Part shown: positions 8,315-15,779 of the stretch, one piece after another
How the letters are laid out: the number at the start of each line of letters is the position of its first letter
Numbering within the stretch: position 1 is the first letter of the stretch
Assembly: GCA_947624815.1 (NCBI GenBank)
Contig: CANQME010000007.1
Location: forward strand, 1 to 47,714
Reading direction: 5' to 3'
Source: an uncultured Lachnospiraceae bacterium
GTDB taxonomy: Bacteria; Bacillota; Clostridia; Lachnospirales; Lachnospiraceae
Length of the DNA: 47,714 nucleotides
Notes under the pieces: generated by a model
What the model was told of the DNA's origin: nothing
Databases searched by the model: none
The model's input: the letters and a program-made list of their open reading frames with translations, nothing else
Position numbers and translations under genes: made by a program

Positions 8315-8327
8315 CATCACTGTGATG
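8315..8327. promoter_or_regulatory. Palindromic candidate operator at the operon start point
   Basis: CATCACTGTGATG is a perfect 6+1+6 palindrome at about +1 to +13 of the predicted transcript, where a bound repressor would block initiation. A further GCATCAC half-site lies about 20 bp downstream in the transcript direction. No regulator gene is adjacent, so the cognate protein is unknown. Confidence 0.5.
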
Positions 8328-8333
8328 CAATGC

Positions 8334-8362
8334 ATTATAACTGACAAAATCCGGTTTGTCAA
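8334..8362 (-). promoter_or_regulatory. Consensus sigma-A promoter of the ycsG-pxpBC-accBC-pxpA operon
   Basis: On the minus strand: TTGACA (8357-8362), 17-bp spacer, TATAAT (8334-8339). Both hexamers are perfect. Such a strong core promoter next to a palindrome suggests repressor control. The leader is about 90 nt. Confidence 0.85.
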
Positions 8363-8426
8363 GCAAGAAAACAATGGTAACTATGTGGAATCCACAGGTA
8401 TTTTGTTGTATCGAGTGAAAATGACG

Positions 8427-8461
8427 ACAAAAAGCGGCCTCAATTCATTTTGGGCCGCTTT
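8427..8461 (-). terminator. Intrinsic terminator after recU
   Basis: AAAGCGGCC (8431-8439) pairs with GGCCGCTTT (8453-8461). On the minus strand the stem is followed by a run of U residues. It closes the recU-containing operon and separates it from the next promoter. Confidence 0.8.
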
Positions 8462-8572
8462 GCCGGGTTTGTAATTTTTTCTATATTTAATCATTCATCT
8501 GAGAGATTTCTCACAGAATTGACAAAAAAGCTATTTTTCATTACAGTTTTTTGTTTGTACCGAAATTTATAT

Positions 8573-9124
8573 TTATGCATTCTCCTCGGTATGAACGCGC
8601 CGGTCCAGGTCCTTCTGGAGCATTTCCAGGTAATGGACCAGCACGTCCCGTTGATGCCCGATCCGCCAGGAACGGTCGATCTCCTCATAGGTGAAGCTCT
8701 TCCGGCCGCCCTGCTGCATCCGCTGCCAGAAGCCGAAGAGCTCGTCGAACGGGATATAGTAGATTTCGTCGACGGCCGTCCAGTGAAGAATGATAAACGC
8801 CACGCCTCCCTGCTCCTCAAACTCCTGCATGAACCGGACCTGATGCTCATGGACGTTCTGCAGCGGGAACGTGCTGACCGCGCACTCCTTGGCGTCGAAG
8901 CACACCGGCAGTCCCTGCACCGCCCCGATATAATCCACCGTGCTCTTCTGGTCGAAATACGCCAGCGTGATATGGCGGGTCTCCTTGTCAATTGTGATCG
9001 GCGTGATCGGCGTCGGCACCTTCTGGATCAGCGCCAGCTTTCTCTCCCGGTACACGTCATTCGTATGGTTGATCATATCCTCCAGGGTCGACCCCCGAAG
9101 CCCTCTGGAATTCCAGGTACTCAT
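8573..9124 (-). CDS. recU: Holliday junction resolvase RecU
   Basis: RecU cleaves Holliday junctions in Gram-positive recombination and chromosome segregation. At 183 aa it starts MSTWNSRGLRGSTLEDMINHTNDVY, the classic RecU N terminus. It retains the nuclease core: KVPTPITPI, STVDYIGAVQGLPVCFDAKE (catalytic Asp, Asp and Lys) and FPLQNVHEHQVRFMQEF. The C-terminal region YYIPFDELFGFWQRM fits the family. It is the last gene of a long minus-strand series and is followed by an intrinsic terminator. The common RecU partner, a class A penicillin-binding protein, is not adjacent here. Confidence 0.94.
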   Translation of the reverse strand: MSTWNSRGLRGSTLEDMINHTNDVYRERKLALIQKVPTPITPITIDKETRHITLAYFDQKSTVDYIGAVQGLPVCFDAKECAVSTFPLQNVHEHQVRFMQEFEEQGGVAFIILHWTAVDEIYYIPFDELFGFWQRMQQGGRKSFTYEEIDRSWRIGHQRDVLVHYLEMLQKDLDRRVHTEENA

Positions 9125-9140
9125 GCGTTTCCTCCTGCGG

Positions 9141-9240
9141 CTCCTGCCGCCTTCATCCGTCCTGCTTCTCTCCCGCCGGCTTCATTCGTCCCGCTCTTCT
9201 CCTGCCGCTTCATCCGCCCTGCTTCTCTCCCGCCGGCTTC
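9141..9240. repeat. Imperfect tandem duplication across the end of the pseudouridine synthase gene
   Basis: About 43 bp (CTCCTGCCGCCTTCATCCGT...CGCCGGCTTC, from 9141) recurs at 9199-9240 with a 1-bp deletion and one substitution. One copy encodes the last residues of the upstream gene; the other is intergenic. It indicates local slippage and may have reset the C terminus. Confidence 0.8.
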
Positions 9241-10244
9241 CACGACAGCCTTCCGAATTCTTCCGGCGCCGGCGCCGTGAAGGTCTTTCCGCTCAGATAC
9301 TCCATCGGCCCGGGAAGCTGTGGGAAGACGATCTGATACGAATGCAGCAGCTGACGGCGGATCCCGTACTCCTTCCGCAGCCGTTCGTTCAGCTTCGGGT
9401 CGCCGTATTTGACGTCTCCGGCCACCGGATGGCCGATAGACGCCAGATGCGCGCGGATCTGGTGAGTCCGGCCGGTGATCAGCGCCACCCGCAGAAGCGT
9501 ATACGCGCCCGCCGCGTCTCTGCCGAAGCGGAGCGGTTCATATTCCGTCGTAATCGGCGCGCTGCCGGGAGCCGGAGCCGCGCTCACCGTCACCCGGTTC
9601 GATCTCTCATCCTTGACCAGAAAACCGGTGATCCGCCTCGCTTCCGCAACCCTCCCCTTCACCACACAGAGGTAATATTTATGAATGCTCCGGTCCCGGA
9701 AGACCTGGGACATGATCTGAAGTCCGGCCAGGGACTTCCCCGCCACGACCAGACCGCTGGTGTTGCGATCGAGCCTGTTGCATACGGAAGACCGAAAGGT
9801 CCGAAGCTCTTCCTCTGTCAGAAAGCCGCTGTTCAGCAGATAGGCGGTCACGGATTCCACAAGCGAAACATCATCATCCTTCGCCTTTTGGGACAGCACG
9901 CCCGCCGGCTTGTTGATCAGAAGGATATGACCGTCCTCATAGAGGATGTCCAGAGGTATTTCCCCTGCGGCCGAGGCGCCCTGACTGACCGGGCCGCTTC
10001 CGTTTTTATTCTTCGTGCGGACGGGAGCCGAGAACTTTTCGACCGTCTCGTCCGACAGAAACAGCTTCACCTCGTCCCCCACCGTCAGCCGCTCCGAACC
10101 GTCGCAGCGTTTCCCGTTGAGCGTGATGTTCTTCTTGCGCATCATTTTATACAGAAAGCTCTTCGGCGCAAGGCTCATATATTTCGCCAGGAGCTTGTCC
10201 AGACGCTGTCCGGCTTCCTTTTCCGAGATCACCAGGCTCTGCAT
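9210..10244 (-). CDS. RluA-family (RluC/RluD-like) 23S rRNA pseudouridine synthase
   Basis: A 344-aa protein with an N-terminal S4 RNA-binding domain (QRLDKLLAKYMSLAPKSFLY... about residues 13-60) and a pseudouridine synthase domain. The catalytic aspartate motif is SSVCNRLDRNTSGLVV, with Asn where HRLD is usual. ITGRTHQIRAHLASIGHPVAGDVKYG is the conserved second block. It isomerises uridines in 23S rRNA; the exact sites cannot be told from sequence. A charged linker (about residues 72-95) joins the domains. The last residues (PAGEKQGG) fall in a duplicated DNA segment. Confidence 0.9.
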   Translation of the reverse strand: MQSLVISEKEAGQRLDKLLAKYMSLAPKSFLYKMMRKKNITLNGKRCDGSERLTVGDEVKLFLSDETVEKFSAPVRTKNKNGSGPVSQGASAAGEIPLDILYEDGHILLINKPAGVLSQKAKDDDVSLVESVTAYLLNSGFLTEEELRTFRSSVCNRLDRNTSGLVVAGKSLAGLQIMSQVFRDRSIHKYYLCVVKGRVAEARRITGFLVKDERSNRVTVSAAPAPGSAPITTEYEPLRFGRDAAGAYTLLRVALITGRTHQIRAHLASIGHPVAGDVKYGDPKLNERLRKEYGIRRQLLHSYQIVFPQLPGPMEYLSGKTFTAPAPEEFGRLSWKPAGEKQGG

Positions 10245-10396
10245 ACGCTTCGCACCTCCCCTGCATCCGAATCCGATCCGCCGTCTGTCAGGCTCCGTCC
10301 GCAGACCGCCGCGGCCCCGTCCGGCCTCCTCTTACAGACTGCGGCGCATAGACCCGCGCACCACTGCCTCCGGTTCTCATCCCGCGGCGCCGTCTT

Positions 10397-10963
10397 CTAC
10401 ATCGACATGCTCTTGATAACACGCGCCGCATAATCCACGCTTCCGTCGTCCTCGTATTCCGCGGCCGGCTTCAGTCCTTTTAACCGGTTGAAAAACTGTC
10501 TCTCATCCGTTATGATCTTTATATTCGGATCCAGCTTCTGGCTCTTAAAGGAATCGTTCAGCGTCTTTTCCGCCTTCCTGACATCCGTCTTCTCCGCCGT
10601 ACAGTAGGCGAACACCCCCATGGGATGGACCATCACCGTGTCGAACGGCAGGATCTGCTCCTTCGTCGTCACCACCAGATCATACAGAAGAACGCCCTTC
10701 GGCGCATATTCCTCCGCTTTCCGGTGGAAGTCCTCTCCGGGCGTCCGGTAGCGCAGCGACGCCAGAAGCGGCGAAGCCACATTGGCCGTCGGCAGTACCG
10801 ACAGGATCGCCATCAGCGTCAGCACATTCTTCGCCGCCTGGCTGTCCGTGAAATTTCTGGCCAGCAGCTGAATGATAATGGCCGCCGCACCGAACAGGAC
10901 CTCGCCGAACTGTACGGCCTTCCGGTAGTTCCGATAGCCGTATTCCCCTTTCTGCTTCTTCAT
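10397..10963 (-). CDS. Uncharacterised membrane protein
   Basis: A 188-aa protein I do not recognise. A basic N terminus (MKKQKGEYGYRNYRKAV) precedes two hydrophobic segments, about residues 20-36 (FGEVLFGAAAIIIQLLA) and 47-70 (VLTLMAILSVLPTANVASPLLASL). A roughly 115-residue soluble part follows (TKEQILPFDTVMVHPMGVFAYC onward). By the positive-inside rule both ends are probably cytoplasmic. It lies 28 nt downstream of the SDR gene and is probably cotranscribed with it and the pseudouridine synthase. No catalytic motif is visible. Confidence 0.75.
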   Translation of the reverse strand: MKKQKGEYGYRNYRKAVQFGEVLFGAAAIIIQLLARNFTDSQAAKNVLTLMAILSVLPTANVASPLLASLRYRTPGEDFHRKAEEYAPKGVLLYDLVVTTKEQILPFDTVMVHPMGVFAYCTAEKTDVRKAEKTLNDSFKSQKLDPNIKIITDERQFFNRLKGLKPAAEYEDDGSVDYAARVIKSMSM

Positions 10964-10991
10964 TGGTTGTGTTCCTCCATTCCTGTTCCGC

Positions 10992-11801
10992 TCAGCCTCC
11001 GAACCTTCTCATAAGCGCAAGGATCAGACCGTGGGGAAGAAGCTTCGCCGCAGCGGCAAACAGCTTCATCGTGATCCCGTATACCGACACGGGCCGCCCC
11101 GCCATGCTGTCCTTAAGCGCTTTTGTTACCACCCGCTTCGGATCCGCCATCACCAGTCTTTTGTAGAACGGAAGCGGACGGTTTCCCAACGCGGTATCGA
11201 AGAATTCTGTCTTTACCGGCCCGGGGCATACCGCCGTCACGCAGATTCCCCGGTCCTTAAGCTCCGCTCCCAGCGCCCGGCTGTAGCTGAGCACGAATGC
11301 CTTCGAGGCCGCGTAGATCGCGAAATCCGGCTGCGGCAGAAACGCCGCCGCGGACGCAAACTGCAGGATCCGGCTGTTGGCTCCCATATAGGGAAGAACC
11401 ATTGCCGTGACGGCGCACAGCGCTTCGCAGTTGAGCCGTACCATCCCGCACTCGGTTTCCTCCGGCTGCGAGCCGACCCGTCCGGTCACGCCGAAGCCGG
11501 CTGCGTTCACCAGAAGCTTCACCTCCGGCTTCGTCTCCCGCAGAGCCGACCGGATCGTCTCCCGCCCCGCCGGATCCGTTACATCCGCGGGGAAGACGCG
11601 CACCCGCGCCGGGATACAGGCGCCGGGCCACCGGCGTTTCTGCCCGTCTTCCGATGCGGCCGGTCCTTCCAGCTCGCGAAGCCTTCTCTCTCTTCGGGCG
11701 ACGATCCAGACCTCGTCAATTCCCGGGAACCGGTCGCCGATCTGGAAGACCGCCTCGCGGCCCATCCCGGACGACGCTCCCGTCACGATCGCGATCCTCA
11801 T
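10992..11801 (-). CDS. Short-chain dehydrogenase/reductase
   Basis: A 269-aa classical SDR. The NAD(P)-binding motif TGASSGMG is at residues 7-14, LLVNAAGFGV corresponds to the NNAG motif, and the catalytic Ser/Tyr/Lys are in FASAAAF and IYAASK. The C-terminal hydrophobic stretch KLFAAAAKLLPHGLILALMRRF may be membrane-associated. An Arg-rich segment after the first beta-alpha unit (VARRERRLRELEG) suggests NADPH preference. Its ATG overlaps the stop of the upstream HAD gene by 4 bp (ATGA), so the two are translationally coupled. Substrate unknown. Confidence 0.9.
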   Translation of the reverse strand: MRIAIVTGASSGMGREAVFQIGDRFPGIDEVWIVARRERRLRELEGPAASEDGQKRRWPGACIPARVRVFPADVTDPAGRETIRSALRETKPEVKLLVNAAGFGVTGRVGSQPEETECGMVRLNCEALCAVTAMVLPYMGANSRILQFASAAAFLPQPDFAIYAASKAFVLSYSRALGAELKDRGICVTAVCPGPVKTEFFDTALGNRPLPFYKRLVMADPKRVVTKALKDSMAGRPVSVYGITMKLFAAAAKLLPHGLILALMRRFGG

Positions 11802-12475
11802 AGGCGCACCTCTCCGTTTTCGTCAAACAGCTGCCGGAAATCCTCGATGAAGAAATCCGTGATCTCAAGCATCTCGTCCCGCAGGTTCCGGGCGTCCGCA
11901 TCCGCGTCCGCCACGCCGCATACCGTCATTCCGGCCCTTTTGCCGGCCGTCGCACCCGCCGGCACGTCCTCGAAGACCAGACACTCCTCCGGTCTGACGC
12001 CCAGCGTCTCCGCCACCTTCAGATAGATGTCCGGGCTCGGCTTGCCTTCCTTCACTTCGCACGCCGTCGTCACTACCTGGAAATACGGCCTCAGATTCTG
12101 CGACGCCAACACCGCGTCCACCATATCGGTTCCGTTGCTGGTAGCGATACCGCAGCGGATGCCGCGGTCCTTAGCATACTGCAAAAGCCTCATAACGCCC
12201 GGCTTGACCGGAACCTGGCTGCGGTATTTGTCAATGGACATCTCCGTCCAGATCCCCTTGATCTCGTCCGTACTCAGCGGCAGGGCGAACCGTTTTAAAA
12301 AATAATCCGCCGTCTCTGTAAAACTCATCCCCTCGATGGCTCTCTGCAGGTCGTCCGGACATTCACAGCCGTACCGCCCCAGAAACTCGATGTCGATGGT
12401 CTTCCACATCCACATGGAATCCACCAGTGTTCCGTCGAGATCAAAAATAAACGCCTTTATCTTATCAAATGTCAT
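11798..12475 (-). CDS. HAD-superfamily hydrolase (beta-phosphoglucomutase-like)
   Basis: A 225-aa HAD subfamily IA protein with all motifs: FIFDLDGTLVDS (I, nucleophile Asp), CGIATSNGTDM (II), and KEGKPSPDIYLKVAETLGVRPEECLVFEDVPAGATAGKRAGM (III and IV). An alpha-helical cap is inserted after motif I. It is a probable small-metabolite phosphatase or phosphomutase; the substrate cannot be assigned. It overlaps the SDR start by 4 bp. A paralogue of the same class is at 42741-43397. Confidence 0.9.
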   Translation of the reverse strand: MTFDKIKAFIFDLDGTLVDSMWMWKTIDIEFLGRYGCECPDDLQRAIEGMSFTETADYFLKRFALPLSTDEIKGIWTEMSIDKYRSQVPVKPGVMRLLQYAKDRGIRCGIATSNGTDMVDAVLASQNLRPYFQVVTTACEVKEGKPSPDIYLKVAETLGVRPEECLVFEDVPAGATAGKRAGMTVCGVADADADARNLRDEMLEITDFFIEDFRQLFDENGEVRL

Positions 12476-12558
12476 TATTTTCTCCTATATTCTGTCATTT
12501 TACCCTCTCTGCCAGAACCTGCCGGCAGGCAGGGCCTTCCGTTTCATACGATCCGCTG

Positions 12559-13293
12559 TCAGAAATTCTCCCTCAGCGTTCTCAGTTCCTCGTCCGTCAG
12601 CGGCCGGTACTGTCCCGGCGCCAGACCCCCGTCCAGCGCAAGGCTCCCCATGGAAAGCCGCTTCAGATAGGTCACACGGCAGCCCAGCGCCTCGAACATC
12701 CGCTTCACCTGATGGAACTTTCCCTCATGGATCGTCAGGACATACGCGTTCGCACCCGCATATTCCGCCGCCGTAAGCTCCGCCGGGAGCGTCATCGTGC
12801 CGTCCTCCAAAAGGATCCCCTCCCGAAGCCGTAACGCCGCGTTTTCCGGAAGCTTCCCTTCCAGAACCGCCAGGTACCGCTTGTCCACATGCTTTTTCGG
12901 CGACAGCAGCCGGTGGGCCAGATCCCCGTCGTTGGTGATCAGCAGAAGGCCCTCCGTATCGATATCCAGACGGCCCACAGGGAACAGATCGCCCCGCTTC
13001 CGCTCTGTAATCAGCTCCACCACTGTCGTATGCAGCCGGTCCTCCGTAGCTGACACCACGCCCTGCGGTTTATTCAGCATATAGTATTCGAATGCCGCGT
13101 ACCGGACCGGCCTGCCGTCGACGGCCACCTGATCCGCTTCCGGGTCGATCTTCCGGTCCGTCTTCTTCTCGATGACGCCGTTGACCGTGATCCGGCCGTT
13201 TTTCGCCATATCCCGGATCCGGGCCCGCGTCCCCTCGCCCATCTCCGCAAGGAAACGGTCCAGACGCATCGTATCTCCGCTTTTTCCTGCCAT
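12559..13293 (-). CDS. RsuA/RluB-family 16S/23S rRNA pseudouridine synthase
   Basis: A 244-aa protein with an N-terminal S4 domain (MRLDRFLAEMGEGTRARIRDMAKNGRITVNG) and a RsuA-type catalytic domain. Its motif is FPVGRLDIDTEGLLLITNDGDLAHRL, with the catalytic Asp in GRLD. YMLNKPQGVVSAT and EGKFHQVKRMFEALGC are further family blocks. It modifies a single rRNA uridine, either U516-type in 16S or a 23S site. The ATG at 13291-13293 has AAAGGAG 8 nt upstream. It is one of three rRNA-modifying enzymes in this gene series. Confidence 0.9.
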   Translation of the reverse strand: MAGKSGDTMRLDRFLAEMGEGTRARIRDMAKNGRITVNGVIEKKTDRKIDPEADQVAVDGRPVRYAAFEYYMLNKPQGVVSATEDRLHTTVVELITERKRGDLFPVGRLDIDTEGLLLITNDGDLAHRLLSPKKHVDKRYLAVLEGKLPENAALRLREGILLEDGTMTLPAELTAAEYAGANAYVLTIHEGKFHQVKRMFEALGCRVTYLKRLSMGSLALDGGLAPGQYRPLTDEELRTLRENF

Positions 13294-13399
13294 CCGGCCT
13301 GCTCCTTTCCGTTACCGTCCACCGCAACCGGGCTTTCCTTCTTCCCTGGCGCTGTCTCCCCACAACCGTGCTTTTCTTCTCTCCCGGCATTAGGCCGGA

Positions 13400-14899
13400 C
13401 TACATCCACCGCCAGCCCGGGGAATACTGATTCTTCAGCGTCCGGCCGGACGCTTTCACAAATCCCAGTCCGAAGCCGTCCACGCAGAGCAGCTGCCATC
13501 CCTGCCGCTCCGCTTCATTCTCATTCAGAAATACCGTCTCTCCCTTTAAATACCGTACCAGCCTCTCATCCCCGTGCGCAAAGGAGATGCAGTCGGCAAA
13601 CGTATCCTGATTCAGCGCCATGGCCATGGCCTGGGACGGTTCAAACCTGCCCTTTCGGACGGTCCCAACGCAGAGCCCGGTCCGCAGATAGCGCAGTCCC
13701 GGCGCAGGAACGAAATCCTCCGGCAGATAATACAGCGTATCCCCGTTAAGCAGGAAGCGCTTCGCGTCCCAGTCCATCCTGCACTTATCAAGAAACGGAA
13801 CCGCTTCGGCAGCCGGGCCGCCTGCGCGGCTGCCCGCCCCCGTAAATTCCTTCGCTGTCTGTCCGGACTTTCTGTCGTCCGCCCGCCCGGCCTTCTTCGG
13901 CACGCCTCCTGACTTTCTATCGTCAGCCACGCCGGATACCGTCATTTCGGCCCGCTCTCCGGCCGCAGCGTCCGCCGTCTCCTCCGAGCGGCCGCATCCC
14001 CCCGCGTCCGCCGGCTTCTTCCGCATCAGCGCCAGGAAATGCCCTTCCCCCTCCACCTTATGGGGGAACAGCCGCAGGCAGCCTGTCAGTCCCTTTCCGC
14101 CCACGGCGCCTGGAAAGACTTCCAGCGGCGCAATTTCCATCTCTGGTACACATTTCAGAAGCCACCGCACATTCCCCTCATCCTCAAGCTCGGAAAATGT
14201 ACAGGTGGAATACATCAGATACCCGCCCGGCCGCAGAAGCGCGGCCGCCTGCCTGAGGATTTCCCGCTGAAGAGGCGCATAATACGCCGGCCCCCGCTTC
14301 TCCCAGTCCTTCACCATATCCGGATCCCGGCGGAACATCCCCTCTCCGGAGCAGGGGGCATCCACCAGGACGCTGTCGAAAAAGCCCGGATACCGCTCCG
14401 CCAGCCTCTCAGGCGTCTCGCTGCTCACGCAGAGATTGGCGACGCCGAACCGTTCCAGGTTCTTAAGCAGGGCCTTCGCCCGGGAGCTGCTGATATCGTT
14501 GGCCCACAGAAGGCCCTCGCCCCGCAGTCTGACGCCCAGCTCTGTGCTCTTGCCTCCCGGGGCCGCGCACAGATCCAGCACCCGGTCCCCCGGCTTCACC
14601 GGAAGGAACCGGGCCGGCGCCATGGCGCTGGGTTCCTGCAGATAATAGAGTCCCGCGTAATAGTACGGATCCTTTGCAAGACGCTCCCGGCCGTCGCAGT
14701 AAAAACCGTTGTCCGTCCACGGAACGGGCCGAAGCGGAACGTTCAGATGCCCGGCCGCATCCGCCGGACTCCATTTCGCAGTATTGACGCGCAGTCCAAC
14801 GCCTGGAGGAACGTCAAAGCTTTCCAGGTAGGCGCCATATTCGTCTCCCAGAAGCGCCTGCATCTGTATTTGAAATGATTCCGGCAGATTCTGTCTCAT
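13400..14899 (-). CDS. RsmB/NOP-family rRNA cytosine-C5 methyltransferase (RsmF-like), copy 1
   Basis: A 499-aa SAM-dependent m5C methyltransferase. SAM-binding motif I is VLDLCAAPGGKSTEL (about residue 108). The two catalytic cysteines are in VDAPCSGEGMFRRD and MYSTCTFSELEDEGN. A hydrophilic Gly/Ala/Lys-rich stretch (about residues 305-355, with a repeated VSGVADDRKSGG-like unit) precedes a C-terminal RNA-binding (PUA-like) region. The ATG is preceded by CAGGAGA. A paralogue with the same layout lies at 43540-45186; each has its own variable linker. Confidence 0.92.
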   Translation of the reverse strand: MRQNLPESFQIQMQALLGDEYGAYLESFDVPPGVGLRVNTAKWSPADAAGHLNVPLRPVPWTDNGFYCDGRERLAKDPYYYAGLYYLQEPSAMAPARFLPVKPGDRVLDLCAAPGGKSTELGVRLRGEGLLWANDISSSRAKALLKNLERFGVANLCVSSETPERLAERYPGFFDSVLVDAPCSGEGMFRRDPDMVKDWEKRGPAYYAPLQREILRQAAALLRPGGYLMYSTCTFSELEDEGNVRWLLKCVPEMEIAPLEVFPGAVGGKGLTGCLRLFPHKVEGEGHFLALMRKKPADAGGCGRSEETADAAAGERAEMTVSGVADDRKSGGVPKKAGRADDRKSGQTAKEFTGAGSRAGGPAAEAVPFLDKCRMDWDAKRFLLNGDTLYYLPEDFVPAPGLRYLRTGLCVGTVRKGRFEPSQAMAMALNQDTFADCISFAHGDERLVRYLKGETVFLNENEAERQGWQLLCVDGFGLGFVKASGRTLKNQYSPGWRWM

Positions 14900-14913
14900 G
14901 AAGTCTCCTGATC

Positions 14914-15726
14914 TCAGTAATAATAGGTTAACCGGTATTTTTCCAGATAACGGAGAAGCCAGTACGGATTCACGCTCAGTTCCTCATAGTGATCCGTCCG
15001 CAGATACATGCCGATATGAAGATGTATCTCGAAATTCCCGACCGTGCCGGGCACCGCGGAATAGCCCGAATCTCCCATAAATCCCAGAAGCTGCCCCGCC
15101 TGCACCACGTCGCCCTCCTGCCAGTCCCGGGCGTAGTCATAGAGATGGGCATAGTAGAGGTACAGCCCGGAAGGCGAGCGGATCCCGATCCGCCATCCGC
15201 CCAGCTCCAGCCAGCCCGCCTTCTCCACCACGCCGTCCGTCATGCTGACCACCGGATAGGAACCGCGGGGCAAACCCGTCCCCATGATGTCGCACCCCTC
15301 GTGACCTCTCTCTCCGCCGTAGGAACGCCGGTCAAGCCAGTCATTTTCGTAGTTCACCCGGGGCGTCTCAGACCGGCTGCTGTCCGGTACGGGGAAATAT
15401 TTCAGGTCCGCGATCACCGTCTCATAGGCGTTTCTCAGCTTCCGGTATTCGGCCGGGCGGCGCTTCAGCGCCATATTGACGGCCGGGGGCCGCAGATCCT
15501 CCTCCGATGCGTCCGTCAGATCGAATTCCATCCGGAGCATGGCCGCCGCGACTCCGTCCGCGTCCAGCTGATCGGCGTCTGCCGCCGCTTCCCCCAGAGC
15601 CATGGCCCGAAAGCGGTCGCTCTCCCACGTGTAGGCGTCCAGCTGGTAGAAGTCAGGATTGGAGGTCAGATAGCCGCGCATGCACACGTTGACAAGCGCC
15701 AGCAGAATCAGCAGAAAAATCCGCAT
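14914..15726 (-). CDS. M23-family (LytM-like) peptidase-domain protein, membrane-anchored
   Basis: A 270-aa protein starting MRIFLLILLALVNVCMRG, an N-terminal signal or anchor helix. GAGGGG lies 7 nt upstream, and the track's earlier ATG has no ribosome binding site. The C-terminal half is M23-like: HEGCDIMG carries the HxxxD zinc motif, and NFEIHLHIGMY the HxH motif. The domain SYPVVSMTDGVVEKAGW...YYAHLYDYARDWQEGDVV has the LytM beta-sandwich pattern. It probably cleaves or binds peptidoglycan outside the membrane. It stands back to back with ylbJ, so a sporulation role is possible but unproven. It probably heads the series ending at recU. Confidence 0.82.
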   Translation of the reverse strand: MRIFLLILLALVNVCMRGYLTSNPDFYQLDAYTWESDRFRAMALGEAAADADQLDADGVAAAMLRMEFDLTDASEEDLRPPAVNMALKRRPAEYRKLRNAYETVIADLKYFPVPDSSRSETPRVNYENDWLDRRSYGGERGHEGCDIMGTGLPRGSYPVVSMTDGVVEKAGWLELGGWRIGIRSPSGLYLYYAHLYDYARDWQEGDVVQAGQLLGFMGDSGYSAVPGTVGNFEIHLHIGMYLRTDHYEELSVNPYWLLRYLEKYRLTYYY

Positions 15727-15752
15727 ATCGGTTCCCCTCTGTCTCATACATT
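15723..15752 (+). promoter_or_regulatory. Candidate sigma-E (mother-cell) promoter of ylbJ
   Basis: GCATATC (15723-15729), 15-nt spacer, CATACATT (15745-15752). This is close to the sigma-E consensus KMATATT-N13-15-CATACANT, and the predicted start is about 20 nt before the ylbJ ATG. In Bacillus subtilis ylbJ belongs to the sigma-E regulon. The -35 lies over the first codons of the divergent M23 gene. Confidence 0.6.
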
Positions 15753-15779
15753 GCTACAAAACATTGTATTCGGGACAAA

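Noticed and set aside
8940-10433. 497-aa plus-strand ORF
   Set aside because: Covers recU, the pseudouridine synthase and their gap in antisense; no start signal and Arg/Leu-rich composition.
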